From: Micromonospora chokoriensis
GTDB taxonomy: Bacteria; Actinomycetota; Actinomycetes; Mycobacteriales; Micromonosporaceae
Length of the DNA: 55,045 bases
Assembly: GCF_000718555.1 (NCBI RefSeq)
Contig: NZ_JOAN01000030.1
Coordinates: forward strand, 1-55,045
Direction: 5' to 3'
Each line of letters opens with the position of its first letter. Within the stretch, counting starts at the first letter, position 1. The notes beneath the pieces were generated by a model that saw only the letters and a program-made list of their open reading frames with translations, did no database searches and was not told the DNA's origin. Below, piece after piece: positions 8,855-17,951 of this stretch. Both the position numbers and the translations under genes were made by a program.

Positions 8855-9741
8855 GCCGTTGCCACCTTTCCGGCGATGCCCTGCGGGCGCAGCAGCAGCA
8901 CCACGGCCAGCAGCCCGACCACGCAGATGTCGCCGAGCCCGGATGTGCCGTAGTAGTTGACGAACTGCTGCACCAGCCCGACCACGACCGCCGCGTACGC
9001 GGAGCCGACCACCGAGCCCATCCCGCCGATCACCACCACGATGAACGCGAAGATCAGCAGTGAGCCGCCCTGTCCGGGCGAGACGGTGCCGAAGTAGACC
9101 CCGCCGAGCGCGCCGGCGAGCGCGGCAGCCGCCCCGCCGATCGCGAAGACCAGGGTGAACGCCTTGCGCACGTCGATGCCGAGCGCCGTCACCATCTCCC
9201 GGTTCTCCACCCCGGCCCGGATCACCAGGCCGTAGCGGGTCCAGCGCAGGAACGCCAGGATCGCGCCGAGCACCAGCACCGCCGCGATGATCAGCAGCAG
9301 GCCACCGTTGGGCACCTGCGCGCCGAGGATCCCGGTCACCTCCCGGGTCCAGTCCGGACGCGGGAATGGCCGGGCGTCCGCACCCCAGGTGGCCTGGAGC
9401 AGCGCCACCCCGGCCAGCGACAGCCCGACGGTGACCAGCACCTGCTCGATGGTGCGGGAGTACAGCGGGCGGATCAGCACCAGCTCGACCAGGATCGCCA
9501 CCAGCGTGCCGGCGGCCACCCCGAAGGCGACCGCGAGCACGAAGCCGAACCCGTCGGGGCCGGCACCGGGCAGGTTGCCTGCCGCCCACCAGGTGCCGTA
9601 CGCGCCGACACCGAGGAACAGCCCGTGCGCGAAGTTGAGCACGTCGGCCAGGCCGAAGACCAGGGACAGGCCGGACGCGACCAGGAAGTACAGCGCCGCC
9701 AGGCCGAGCCCGGTCAACGCCAACAGGATCACGGTGCCCAT
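8851..9741 (-). CDS. livH: Branched-chain amino acid ABC transporter permease LivH
   Basis: 296-aa integral membrane permease. The sequence shows the LivH hallmarks LVFGLADVLNFAHGLFLGVG near the N-terminus and the coupling segment MVTALGIDVRKAFTLVFAIG after the middle; about eight hydrophobic helices are visible. It pairs with LivM in the membrane. Its ATG overlaps the livF stop by one base (TGATG), consistent with translational coupling in one transcript. Confidence 0.92.
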   Translation of the reverse strand: MGTVILLALTGLGLAALYFLVASGLSLVFGLADVLNFAHGLFLGVGAYGTWWAAGNLPGAGPDGFGFVLAVAFGVAAGTLVAILVELVLIRPLYSRTIEQVLVTVGLSLAGVALLQATWGADARPFPRPDWTREVTGILGAQVPNGGLLLIIAAVLVLGAILAFLRWTRYGLVIRAGVENREMVTALGIDVRKAFTLVFAIGGAAAALAGALGGVYFGTVSPGQGGSLLIFAFIVVVIGGMGSVVGSAYAAVVVGLVQQFVNYYGTSGLGDICVVGLLAVVLLLRPQGIAGKVATA

Positions 9742-10580
9742 CAGAGCTGGTCCTTCCTCGCGACTGCGGGGCTCGCAAGCTCACTCCTCGCGCTCGGCGA
9801 GGCCCCCTCCGCAGAGCCGACCCCGAGCAGCGACTTCGTCAACGCCGTCTCCAACAGCAGCTCATGGGCGTCGCCGGTCCAGGCCACCTTGCCGGCGGCT
9901 AGCACGACCGCGTCGCGGGCCAGTCGGCGTACGACCGCCAGGTTCTGCTCGACGAGCAGCACCGGCACCGACTCCGCGACCCGTTCCAACACCTCGGCCA
10001 CCTCGGTCACCACCTTCGGCGCCAGCCCCTTGGTCGGCTCGTCGACGAGCAGCAGCCGGTTGCCGTTGAGCAACACCCGACCGATCGCGAGCATCTGCTG
10101 CTGCCCGCCCGACAGCGAGCCGGCCCGTTGCCGTCCGCGCCGGTCCAGCTCCGGAAAGAGCGCGAAGACCTTGTCGTACGCCGGGCTGCTGCCACGCCGC
10201 TCGGCGAGGCGCAGGTTTTCGGCCACGGTGAGGCCGGCGAAGACGCAGCGGTCCTCGGGCACGTAGCCGAGCCCGCCGCGGACCAGCCGGTGCGTCGGCC
10301 GGGCCAGCAGGCTCTGCGCGCCCATCCGGATGGTGCCGCGGACCTCCCCGGCAGGCGGGGTGAGGCCGACGATCGCCCGCAGCGTGGTGGTCTTGCCGAC
10401 GCCGTTGCGACCGAGCAGGACTGTCACGCCGGTCGGGGCGACCGTGAAGGACACCCCCTGGAGGATGTGCAGCCCGGAGATCCGGACCGACAGGTCCTGC
10501 ACACTGAGAATCGGTTCCAACAGGGCTGGCTCCGTTCGCGACTGCGGGGCTCGCAAACCCGGCTCGCTCCTCGCGCTCAC
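9741..10580 (-). CDS. livF: Branched-chain amino acid ABC transporter ATPase LivF, with repeat-derived ends
   Basis: 279 aa. ABC ATPase with Walker A LLGRNGVGKTTTLRAI, signature SLSGGQQQMLAIGRVLL, Walker B LLLVDEPTKGLAPKV and the switch His region LVEQN. LivF normally spans about 235 residues. Here roughly 20 extra residues at the N-terminus (SARSEPGLRAPQSR) and about 20 at the C-terminus (SARSELASPAVARKDQL) are encoded by two copies of one dispersed repeat. The GTG start overlaps the livG stop by 4 bp, but this start lies inside the repeat; a native start near ILSVQDL is possible. It hydrolyses ATP with LivG to power import. Confidence 0.9.
   Translation of the reverse strand: MSARSEPGLRAPQSRTEPALLEPILSVQDLSVRISGLHILQGVSFTVAPTGVTVLLGRNGVGKTTTLRAIVGLTPPAGEVRGTIRMGAQSLLARPTHRLVRGGLGYVPEDRCVFAGLTVAENLRLAERRGSSPAYDKVFALFPELDRRGRQRAGSLSGGQQQMLAIGRVLLNGNRLLLVDEPTKGLAPKVVTEVAEVLERVAESVPVLLVEQNLAVVRRLARDAVVLAAGKVAWTGDAHELLLETALTKSLLGVGSAEGASPSARSELASPAVARKDQL
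9758..9795. repeat. Dispersed repeat within the livF 3' end
   Basis: On the minus strand this begins GAGCGCGAGGAGTGAGC and ends CCCCGCAGTCGCGA. The same element, in the same orientation, with a few changes, lies at 10536-10578 at the other end of livF. It encodes the nonfamily C-terminal residues of LivF. Confidence 0.75.
10536..10578. repeat. Dispersed repeat at the livG-livF junction
   Basis: Second copy of the element, slightly longer than the one at 9758-9795 (about 5 extra bases in the middle). It covers the livF start region, so the annotated N-terminus of LivF and possibly its ribosome site are repeat-derived. Confidence 0.75.
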
Positions 10581-11320
10581 AGCGACTCCCCCAGGTAGGC
10601 CTCTTGCACGGTGGGGTTGGCCATCACCGTCTCCGGGGTGTCGCAGGCCAGTAGCGCGCCGTGGTGCATGACGGCGATCCGGTCGGCCAACTCCAGGATG
10701 ACGTCCATGTGGTGTTCGACCATCAGCACCGCCCGGCCGCTTTCGCCGGTCAACGACTTGATGACGGCGACCAGTTCGGGCACGTCCTCGGCGCTGACCC
10801 CGGCCATCGGCTCGTCCAGCAGCATCACCCGCGGTTCACCGGCGAGCAGCAGGGCGATCTCCAGCTTGCGCTTCTCGCCGTGGGCCAGGGTGCCGGCCAG
10901 TGCCGTACCCCGGTGAGCGAGGCCGACCCGGTCGAGCGCCGCGTCGGCGGCGGCGGCGACCTCCCGGTCGGCCGCCGCCCGCCGCCACAACGCCATCGAG
11001 CCCCCGCGGTGCGCCTGGACGGCGAGCCGGACGTTCTCCCGCACGCTCAGCGAGCCGAAGACCGAGGACGCCTGGAAGGTACGGCCCAGCCCGAGGCGGG
11101 CCCGCCGGTGCGGCGGAAGCGCCCCGATGTCCTGCCCGTCCAGGGTGATCCGGCCCTCGGTGGCCCGGCGCAGGCCGGTGATCAGGTTGAACAGTGAGGT
11201 CTTGCCGGCGCCGTTCGGCCCGATGACGCCCAGGAACTCCCCGGGCGCCAGGTCGAGGTAGACGCTGTCGACGATGGCGACCTCACCGATCCGCCAGGTC
11301 AGACCGCGGGTGGCGAGCAT
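10577..11320 (-). CDS. livG: Branched-chain amino acid ABC transporter ATPase LivG
   Basis: 247-aa ABC ATPase of normal LivG length. Walker A GPNGAGKTSLFNLITGL, the LivG-type loop LGLGRTFQASSVFGSLSVRE, signature LAHGEKRKLEIALLL, Walker B RVMLLDEPMAGVSAED and the C-terminal HHMDVILELADRIAVMHHG are all present. It forms the heterodimeric ATPase with LivF. The ATG lies two bases after the binding-protein stop, and its own stop overlaps the livF start, so all five genes probably share one transcript. Confidence 0.93.
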   Translation of the reverse strand: MLATRGLTWRIGEVAIVDSVYLDLAPGEFLGVIGPNGAGKTSLFNLITGLRRATEGRITLDGQDIGALPPHRRARLGLGRTFQASSVFGSLSVRENVRLAVQAHRGGSMALWRRAAADREVAAAADAALDRVGLAHRGTALAGTLAHGEKRKLEIALLLAGEPRVMLLDEPMAGVSAEDVPELVAVIKSLTGESGRAVLMVEHHMDVILELADRIAVMHHGALLACDTPETVMANPTVQEAYLGESL

Positions 11321-11322
11321 GA

Positions 11323-12522
11323 TCAGCCCTTCATGGCCACGGCCGGCGGCGCGGTCTCGTCACCGGTGAGGCTCTTCTGCGCGGTCGCGGTGAACGCAGT
11401 GCCACTGCCGGTCAGCTTGGCCTGGAACATCGGCTGGAGCAGCGCGTGGTCGGCAGCCCGGATGGTCATCTTGCCCTTGACCCCGTCGAAGCTCCAGCCC
11501 TCCAGCGCGGTGACCATCTTGTCGACGTCGTCGCCACCCTCCTGCACGGCACGGACCACCATCTGCGCAGCGGCGAAGCCATCCGGGTGGAACAGGTCGA
11601 TGGTGCTGACCTTGGCCTTCAGCGCCTTGCTGGTCTCGGTGTCGCTGGCACCGTCGAAGTAGTGCGACAGGAAGGAGATCTTCGCGCCGGCAGCGCCGAA
11701 GGTCGGCCACGAGGCGCGGATGTCCAGGCCGGTGACGACAGTGGTGGACGAGAGCACGCCCTGCTGGTCGAGGGTCTGCCACATGGCCGGGGCGGTCGTG
11801 CCGGCCCACGCGACGAAGAGCAGATCCGGCTTGGCAGCCTTGATCTGGCTGGCGAACGGGGTGAACTCGGTGGCGCTGGCCGGGGCCCGGACACTGCTCA
11901 CGGTAGCGCCCGCCCCGCCGATGACGGCCTTGACGGCCGCCTCGTTGGCGTCGCCGAACGCGCCGTCCTGGGCGAAGACCACTACCTTCTTGCCGGCCGG
12001 GTCGCCGATGAACGACTTGGCGGTCACCACGTCCTGGTAGGACTGCCGGCCGGAGCGGAACGTGTACTTGTTCGCGCCGGTCACCGCGTCGGTGGCGGCC
12101 GGGCCGGAGATGAAGAGAACCTTGTTCTGCGCGGCGATCGGCGCGACCTGGAGCGCCACGCCCGAGGCGGTGGAACCGGCGATGATCTTCGTGCCCTTAC
12201 CGATCAGGTCCTTCGCCGCCGAGACCGCCTTGGCCGGGTCGCCCGCGTCGTCGACCTCGGTCAGCTCGATCTTCCGGTCACCGACCTTGCCGGTGCCCTG
12301 GGTGGCGAAGTCCAGCCCCGCCTTGAACCCCTCGATGTACTGCTTTCCGTAGCTGGCCAGGGCTCCCGACTGGGAGTACACCAGGCCGACCTTGACCGGG
12401 GCGGCGCTGTCGCCGCCGCCGGTGGCGGTGTCCTGCGGGCTACCACAGGCCGTGGCGGCCAGCGCCGCGGCCATCATCGTGGCGGCGGAGAGGAACACCC
12501 GCCGCGTCGTCCGGACCGTCAT
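11323..12522 (-). CDS. Amino-acid ABC transporter substrate-binding lipoprotein (LivK-like)
   Basis: 399 aa, first gene of the importer operon. The N-terminus has a twin-arginine-like RRVFLSAA followed by a hydrophobic stretch ending LAATACGS, which fits a lipoprotein cleavage site before the Cys, so the protein should be tethered outside the membrane. The mature part is a type I periplasmic-binding fold (Peripla_BP_6): VKVGLVYSQSGALASYGKQY at its start and AGSTASGVALQVAPIAAQNK further on. It delivers ligand to LivHM. The ligand class is branched-chain amino acids or a related small amide; specificity cannot be read from sequence. Confidence 0.9.
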   Translation of the reverse strand: MTVRTTRRVFLSAATMMAAALAATACGSPQDTATGGGDSAAPVKVGLVYSQSGALASYGKQYIEGFKAGLDFATQGTGKVGDRKIELTEVDDAGDPAKAVSAAKDLIGKGTKIIAGSTASGVALQVAPIAAQNKVLFISGPAATDAVTGANKYTFRSGRQSYQDVVTAKSFIGDPAGKKVVVFAQDGAFGDANEAAVKAVIGGAGATVSSVRAPASATEFTPFASQIKAAKPDLLFVAWAGTTAPAMWQTLDQQGVLSSTTVVTGLDIRASWPTFGAAGAKISFLSHYFDGASDTETSKALKAKVSTIDLFHPDGFAAAQMVVRAVQEGGDDVDKMVTALEGWSFDGVKGKMTIRAADHALLQPMFQAKLTGSGTAFTATAQKSLTGDETAPPAVAMKG

Positions 12523-12892
12523 TGCGACTCCACATGAGGACTCGGAGGGAGAGAACTTCTTCGTGACGGCTCACGCTAGAAGTGACGTCACCCACGAGCT
12601 ATGTGGCAGAAACACACAAGTAACAGGGGTGGGGTGGTCGGCTCTACCAATCCACGGCAACATCGGTGTGAGGGCCGGGTTCCGGATGGGCACCGTCCCC
12701 ACCGCTCCGGCAGCCGCTGTGTCGGCACCCACCACCGACGATCACCCGCCAGGGCACCGGTCCGGGGCCGGTGGACAGTCACCGTCGTGGCCGGCGGGCC
12801 AGCCCTCGATAGCTGAACGACACCGCCGGGCGGGGGTGTCGGGTCCGGCGACCCGACGGAACACGGGTTCGTTCGGACGCGTCAAGCAGAAC
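12523..12892. other. Intergenic region upstream of the amino acid importer
   Basis: About 370 bp with no convincing gene. It should hold the promoter of the importer operon. A 10-bp palindrome GTGACGTCAC at 12582-12591, 60 bp before the binding-protein start, is a candidate operator. I see nothing else. Confidence 0.5.
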
Positions 12893-12921
12893 GGGGGTGT
12901 CCGGACGCACCGGACACCCCC
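12893..12921 (-). terminator. Terminator after glycerophosphodiesterase gene
   Basis: Perfect 12-bp stem (GGGGGTGTCCGG and its complement) with a 5-nt loop, 15 bp past the stop of the minus-strand glycerophosphodiesterase gene. Confidence 0.75.
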
Positions 12922-12936
12922 ATTCCTGTGGACGGG

Positions 12937-14049
12937 TCAGAGGCCGGCGCGGGCGGCGACGGCCGTGTCCGGGTGGTCGCTGAAGACACCGTCGAGGCCC
13001 AGGCCGAGGAAGAGTTCGTACTCGGCGGTGATGTCGCCGCGCGCGTTCGGGTCGGCCCCGATCCGGAAGTCCACCGGGAGGAACTGGTTCTCGGCACGGA
13101 ACGTCCAGGAGTGCACGAGCAGGTGCTCCCGGTGCGCGTCGCGCACCACGTTGGTCGGGGCGAGTAGGGCGCCGGCGGCGTCCCGGGGCACGATCAGGTT
13201 CTTGTTCGCGCCGATGCCGTCGGCGTACCCGGCGATCCACTTCAGCCCGGCCGGCGTGGCCAGGTCCTGGTAGGTGCGGGCGTCACCGGCGACGGCGAAG
13301 TCGTAGGGGCGCCCGGTCGCGTCGAGCAGTTGGATCAGCTTCACGTCGGTCAGCCGGCTCAGGCGGCGCAGGTTGGCCGTCTCGAACGACTGGATGAAGA
13401 CCGGTGAGTTCTTCCGGTCCAGCTTGTTCTGCCGCAGGACGCGGAGCAGCGGCTCCTCCAGCGGCAGACCGATCGCCGCGAAGTAGCTCGGGTGTTTGGT
13501 CTCCGGGTAGATGCCGATGGTGCGGCCCCGTGCCCGCCCCTCGGTCCGGGCCAGGTCGATGACTTCCTGGAGGGTGGGCACCTCGAATCGGCCGTCGAAG
13601 GCGGTGTTCGCCACACGCACCTGCGGCAGCCGCTCCTTGGCCCGCAGCGTCTTCAACTCGGCGAGGGTGAAGTCCTCGGTGAACCAACCGGTCACCGCGA
13701 CCCCGTCGATGGTCTTCGTCGTCTTCCGGGCCGCGAACTGCGGGCGGTTCGACACGTCGGTGGTGCCGGAGATCTCGTTCTCGTGCCGGGCGACCAGCAC
13801 GCCGTCCGAGGTGGAGACCAGATCCGGCTCGATGTAGTCGGCGCCCAGCCGGATCGCCAACCGGTACGCCTCCAGGGTGTGCTCCGGCCGGTAGCCGCTG
13901 GCACCGCGGTGACCGATCACGATTGGTTGGTCGTTTGCCCGGGACCGGTCCGCAGTCGCGTTCGGTTCGGCAGCGGCCATGGTCGGCAGAGCCACGGCTG
14001 CGGCGAGCAGAGCGCCGGCCACGCCGAAGGTCGAGAGGGTACGTCGCAA
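12937..14049 (-). CDS. Secreted glycerophosphodiester phosphodiesterase
   Basis: 370 aa. Hydrolyses glycerophosphodiesters to glycerol-3-phosphate and an alcohol outside the cell. A signal peptide is clear: RRTLSTFGVAGALLAAAVAL with a cut near MAAAEP. The GDPD catalytic start IGHRGASGYRPEHTLEAY has the catalytic His and the Arg-Gly pair; YIEPDLVSTSDGVLVARHEN supplies the metal-binding Glu and Asp and a second His. The length and the late insert resemble the GlpQ type. The start is a TTG preceded by AGGAGA at a spacing of 5 bases. It stands alone between two terminator-like regions. Confidence 0.9.
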   Translation of the reverse strand: MRRTLSTFGVAGALLAAAVALPTMAAAEPNATADRSRANDQPIVIGHRGASGYRPEHTLEAYRLAIRLGADYIEPDLVSTSDGVLVARHENEISGTTDVSNRPQFAARKTTKTIDGVAVTGWFTEDFTLAELKTLRAKERLPQVRVANTAFDGRFEVPTLQEVIDLARTEGRARGRTIGIYPETKHPSYFAAIGLPLEEPLLRVLRQNKLDRKNSPVFIQSFETANLRRLSRLTDVKLIQLLDATGRPYDFAVAGDARTYQDLATPAGLKWIAGYADGIGANKNLIVPRDAAGALLAPTNVVRDAHREHLLVHSWTFRAENQFLPVDFRIGADPNARGDITAEYELFLGLGLDGVFSDHPDTAVAARAGL

Positions 14050-14188
14050 CGCCGTCTCCTGTCATCGATGGTCCGCGCAAGCAGACCGCTCGCGATTAGC
14101 CAGAAGTTGGTCGATGGCTGGCCGGCAGATGAATCTCCGGAATGCGCGTTCCCACTCCGGGCGAGCTGGCGGCCAGGAAGATTGGCTG

Positions 14189-15523
14189 GTGCGCCGGTTC
14201 TTCCGCAATCCCGTGCGGCTGGTGCCGTTCGCGTTCCTGGTGCCGATCCTGCTCGGCACCGGGTTGCTCATGGCGCGCTGGGCGACCGCCAATCACCAGC
14301 GCCCGCCCCTGGTCACGGCGCTCTTCACCGCCACCTCGGCGGTGTCGGTCACCGGCATGGCGATCACCGACACGCCGAACTACTGGTCCGGCTGGGGACT
14401 ACTGGTGATCACCCTGCTCACCCAGCTCGGCGGTCTCGGCATCCTCACCGTCGCGGCGTTGGTCATCCTGGTGGTCTCCAGGCAGCTCGGGCTGCGCAAC
14501 CGGTTGCTCGTGCAGGCCGAGACGGCGGAGTTCGGCATCGGTGACGTGGGCCGGTTGCTGCGCCGGATCGCGGTGACCGTCTTCGCCTGCGAGGCGGTGA
14601 TGACCGTGCTGGTCGCCGGTCGGCTCTGGCTGGCCTACGACTACCCATTCGGGCAGGCCCTCTGGTCGGGCGTCTTCCACGCCGTGCAGGCGTTCAACAA
14701 CGGTGGTTTCGCGCTCTACACCGACGGCCTGCTGGCGTTCAGCCGTGACCCGTGGGTGTCGCTGCCCCTGGCGATCGGCGCGATCATCGGCGGTCTCGGG
14801 TTCCCCGCGCTGTTCGAGGCGGTGCGCGAGTGGCGTCAGCCGACGCGCTGGGCGGTGGCGACGAAGTTGACCATCTGGGGCAGCGCGGTGCTGCTGCTGG
14901 TCGGCTTCGCCGGCCTGCTCGCGGCCGAGTGGACCAACGCGGGCACGATCGGCCAGTACGACGTACCCGGCAAGATCCTCGCGTCGTTCACCCAGATCGC
15001 GCTGAGCCGCACCGGCGGCTTCAGCGTGCTGGACATCGCCGCCCTCCAGGAGGAGAGCTACCCCCTGCTGATCGTGTTGATGTTCATCGGCGGCGGCAGC
15101 GCCAGCACGGCCGGTGGCATCAAGGTCTCCACGTTCTTCCTGCTGGCATTCACCATCTGGGCGGAGTTGCGGGGCGAGCCCGACGTGTCGATCGGGCATC
15201 GGCGGGTGGCCACCGCCAGTCAGCGGCAGGCGGTCACCGTGGCTCTGCTCAGCGTCGCGTTGGTGATGGCCGGAACCATGCTGTTGCTGCTGCTCACCGA
15301 GGGCGTCCGCTTCGTCGCGGCCCTGTTCGAGATCACCTCCGCGTTCAGCACCACCGGTCTGACCATCGGTCTGGCCGCCGAGTTGCCGGCCGGCGGTCAA
15401 CTCGCGCTGACCGTGCTGATGTTCATCGGCCGGGTCGGGACGCTCACCCTGGGGTCGGCGATCGCCCTGAACACCAGACGCCGGCTCTACCGCTATCCCC
15501 AGGAGCAACCCATTGTCGGCTAG
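14189..15523 (+). CDS. TrkH/KtrB-type potassium uptake membrane subunit
   Basis: 444-aa K+ channel-like transporter. Four pore-loop repeats can be seen: TATSAVSVTGMAITD, FHAVQAFNNGGFALY, QIALSRTGGFSVLDI and TSAFSTTGLTIGLA, each supplying a selectivity-filter Gly, with about eight to ten membrane helices. The GTG start at VRRFFRN is chosen because AGGAAG sits 9 bp before it; upstream ATG codons would add 20 to 25 residues and lack a ribosome site. The next gene, its cytoplasmic TrkA-type gating subunit, begins 17 bp after the stop. The regulatory partner suggests a KtrAB/TrkAH complex. Confidence 0.9.
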   Translation: MRRFFRNPVRLVPFAFLVPILLGTGLLMARWATANHQRPPLVTALFTATSAVSVTGMAITDTPNYWSGWGLLVITLLTQLGGLGILTVAALVILVVSRQLGLRNRLLVQAETAEFGIGDVGRLLRRIAVTVFACEAVMTVLVAGRLWLAYDYPFGQALWSGVFHAVQAFNNGGFALYTDGLLAFSRDPWVSLPLAIGAIIGGLGFPALFEAVREWRQPTRWAVATKLTIWGSAVLLLVGFAGLLAAEWTNAGTIGQYDVPGKILASFTQIALSRTGGFSVLDIAALQEESYPLLIVLMFIGGGSASTAGGIKVSTFFLLAFTIWAELRGEPDVSIGHRRVATASQRQAVTVALLSVALVMAGTMLLLLLTEGVRFVAALFEITSAFSTTGLTIGLAAELPAGGQLALTVLMFIGRVGTLTLGSAIALNTRRRLYRYPQEQPIVG

Positions 15524-15540
15524 CAGTTGGGAGGGCCGAG

Positions 15541-16209
15541 GTGTCGGCTAGACGGGCGGACAGCGGCGGCATCGCGGTGATCGGGTTGGGTCGATTCGGT
15601 TGCCACCTGGCCGGGTCGCTGACCCGAATGAACCGCGAGGTGTTGGCCATCGACCGCAGCCCGGAGAAGGTGCAGCGCTGGTCGGCGCAGCTCGACCGGG
15701 TGGTGCAGGCCGACTCGACCGAGGAGGGGGCGCTGCGGCAGCTGGGCATCGCCAGTTTCGGGCGGGCGGTGGTGGCCATCGGTGCCTCGGTGGAGGCGAG
15801 CGTGCTCACCGTGTTGGCGCTGGTCGAGCTGGGTGTGCCGCAGATCTGGGCGCGGGCCACCTCGCAGAAACACGCCAAGATCCTGGCGTCGGTGGGCGCG
15901 CACCACGTGATCTTCCCGGAAGCCGAGACCGGGGATCGGGTCGCCCACCTGATCGTCAGCCGACTGCTCGACTTCATCGAGTTCGACGATGACTTCGCCA
16001 TCGCCACCGTCCGGGTGCCCGAATCCCTGGTCGGGCGCACCCTGCTCGACCTGAGACCGGAAGAGCGCTACGGGGTACGCGTGGTCGGCGCCAAACTGCC
16101 GGGCGAACGCTTCCGGTACGCCTCCGACGACATGGCACTTCCTGAGGGCGGGGTGCTCATCGTCGAGGGTGGGATCGATCAGGTGCAGCGGTTCGCGGGA
16201 CGGCGCTGA
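15541..16209 (+). CDS. TrkA/KtrA-type potassium uptake regulatory subunit
   Basis: 222-aa cytoplasmic RCK protein. Residues 10-130 form the nucleotide-binding RCK_N domain: IAVIGLGRFGCHLAGSL is the GxGxxG loop and VLAIDRSPEKV carries the acidic residue for NAD(H) or ATP. The C-terminal 80 residues (TVRVPESLVGRTLLDLRPE onward) fit RCK_C. It should gate the TrkH subunit encoded just upstream, as one operon. The GTG start has GGAGGG 6 bases upstream. Confidence 0.92.
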   Translation: MSARRADSGGIAVIGLGRFGCHLAGSLTRMNREVLAIDRSPEKVQRWSAQLDRVVQADSTEEGALRQLGIASFGRAVVAIGASVEASVLTVLALVELGVPQIWARATSQKHAKILASVGAHHVIFPEAETGDRVAHLIVSRLLDFIEFDDDFAIATVRVPESLVGRTLLDLRPEERYGVRVVGAKLPGERFRYASDDMALPEGGVLIVEGGIDQVQRFAGRR

Positions 16210-16233
16210 CCCAGCACCGCCGACGGTGCCCGG

Positions 16234-17880
16234 TCACCTTCCCGCCTTTGCCGGGCCACCACCAGGAGCCTTCGGCTTCGCGGGAGCCTTGGGAGGCTTC
16301 GGGGGCTTGGCCTTCGTCGCGCCGCCGCCGGTGCCACCGCGGACCGTCGCCGCCTTGGGCTGGACCTTCGTCGTGGCGGCCTTGCTCGGCGGAACGGCGG
16401 ACGGCGCGCTGCCGGCGACCCCGGACACCCGCACGCCGCAGGTCGCCTCGCCGAGGCGGAACTCCACCGGCAGCGGGTTCGCCCCGCTGTACTTCGCCGT
16501 GAGGGTGAGCTTCTCGGCTGCACCGGGCGCCAGCGTGGTGCGCTGGGCCGCCGGCCGGACCAGCACCGTGCTCCCCTGCTGGTGCACCGGCGCGGGCTCC
16601 GCCTTCGTCACCGTCTGCTGCCCGGGGAAGGTGAAGCTCATCGTCCAGTCCCGCAGCTCACGGCCACCGGTGTTGGTCAGGGTCAACTCGGCGGCGAATT
16701 CGGTGCCCGAGTCGGTGCGCAGCGCGTACGTCACCTCGCAGGGCACCGCCGCCGGCAAACCCATCCGGGCCTCGGTCGTCGGCCGATCCCCGCCACTGGC
16801 CGGGCTGCGCGAGGTGAACCCCCACATCGCCCCGGTGGCCGCGATCAGCCCGACCGCGGCGACGCCGGCCTCCACCCGCCGACGCCGACTCACCCGCTGC
16901 CGCGCCTGCCGGCTCCGCTCGCGGGTCCGCGACAACGGCAACGCGTCGGTCGCCGCCGACCAGGGCAGGATCGTGGTACGCGCAGTGCCGAGCATGGCCG
17001 CGTCCAGCGGCCCGGCAGCCGGGGAGACCGGCACCGCCGCGAGCATGCCGGCCGCGTCGGCGAGCGTACGGGTCAGCTCGGCGGTGGCCGGTCGATCGGC
17101 GGGCCGCTTGGCCAGGCAGCGCCCGACCAACTCGGCCACCCCGTCGGGCAGGCCCGGGACGCTGGGCATCGGCTCCGGGTCGTTGTACATGTGGGCGCGC
17201 AGCATCTGCGTCGTCGTGCTGGCCCGCCACGGCAGCCGACCGGTGAGCATCCGGTAGAGCAGCAGCCCGACGGCGTACACGTCGGTGGCCGGGGAGACCT
17301 GGCCGTTGTCCAGCCGCTCCGGGGCGAGGTACGCGGGGGTGCCCAACAGTGCGCCGTCCGGCCCCTTCTCGCTCTCCCCCACGAGCGCGGAGATGCCGAA
17401 GTCGACCACCTTGACCCCGGTCGGCGTGAGCATGACGTTGCCCGGGGTGACATCGCGGTGCACCACACCACGGGCGTGCGCGGTGGCCAGCGCCGAGCTG
17501 ACCTCCGCGCCGATGGTCACCGCCTCCCGCCACGGCAGCCGGCTCTCCTGGCCCAGCCGACTGGCCAGCGAAGCGCCGTCGACCAGCTCCATCACCACGT
17601 ACGGCACGGTCAGACCGACCTGCTCGGACTCGCCGTAGTCGTACACGTTGGTGATGTTGGGGTGGCAGAGCCGCGCGGCGGCCTGCGCCTCGATCCGGAT
17701 GCGGTGGCGGAAGGCCCGGTCGCTGGCCAGCCGGGAGGCCAGCACCTTTACCGCGACCTGGCGGCCGAGCACCTCGTCGTAGCCGCGCCAGACCACCGAC
17801 ATTCCGCCCGCGCCGAGCTGCTCGATCAGTCGGTACCGCTCATCGAGGAGCTGCGCGCCGTTTCGGTCCCCACCACCCAT
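16234..17880 (-). CDS. Membrane Ser/Thr protein kinase with extracytoplasmic CBM2-like domain
   Basis: 548 aa. The PknB-type kinase domain (about 12-275) is complete: glycine loop LGAGGMSVVWRGYDE, catalytic Lys in VAVKVLA, HRDVTPGNVML, DFG as VVDFGISALVG, and APE as GTPAYLAPERL. A basic juxtamembrane stretch (RQRVSRRRRVEAG) precedes one transmembrane helix near 335-350. Outside the membrane, about 380-483, the segment with LTNTGGRELRDWTMSFTFPG resembles a CBM2 cellulose-binding domain. A Lys/Pro/Ala/Gly-rich tail follows. Known PknB kinases use PASTA domains here, so a CBM2-like sensor suggests polysaccharide or wall sensing; that is inference. It converges on trkA, with 24 bp between stops. 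Confidence 0.88.
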   Translation of the reverse strand: MGGGDRNGAQLLDERYRLIEQLGAGGMSVVWRGYDEVLGRQVAVKVLASRLASDRAFRHRIRIEAQAAARLCHPNITNVYDYGESEQVGLTVPYVVMELVDGASLASRLGQESRLPWREAVTIGAEVSSALATAHARGVVHRDVTPGNVMLTPTGVKVVDFGISALVGESEKGPDGALLGTPAYLAPERLDNGQVSPATDVYAVGLLLYRMLTGRLPWRASTTTQMLRAHMYNDPEPMPSVPGLPDGVAELVGRCLAKRPADRPATAELTRTLADAAGMLAAVPVSPAAGPLDAAMLGTARTTILPWSAATDALPLSRTRERSRQARQRVSRRRRVEAGVAAVGLIAATGAMWGFTSRSPASGGDRPTTEARMGLPAAVPCEVTYALRTDSGTEFAAELTLTNTGGRELRDWTMSFTFPGQQTVTKAEPAPVHQQGSTVLVRPAAQRTTLAPGAAEKLTLTAKYSGANPLPVEFRLGEATCGVRVSGVAGSAPSAVPPSKAATTKVQPKAATVRGGTGGGATKAKPPKPPKAPAKPKAPGGGPAKAGR

Positions 17881-17951
17881 GGTGACCGTTGTTGCCCAGG
17901 AAAGGTCGCCCTACACCTGGGCAATCGGAATCGGTCAGGATTGTCACCCGT

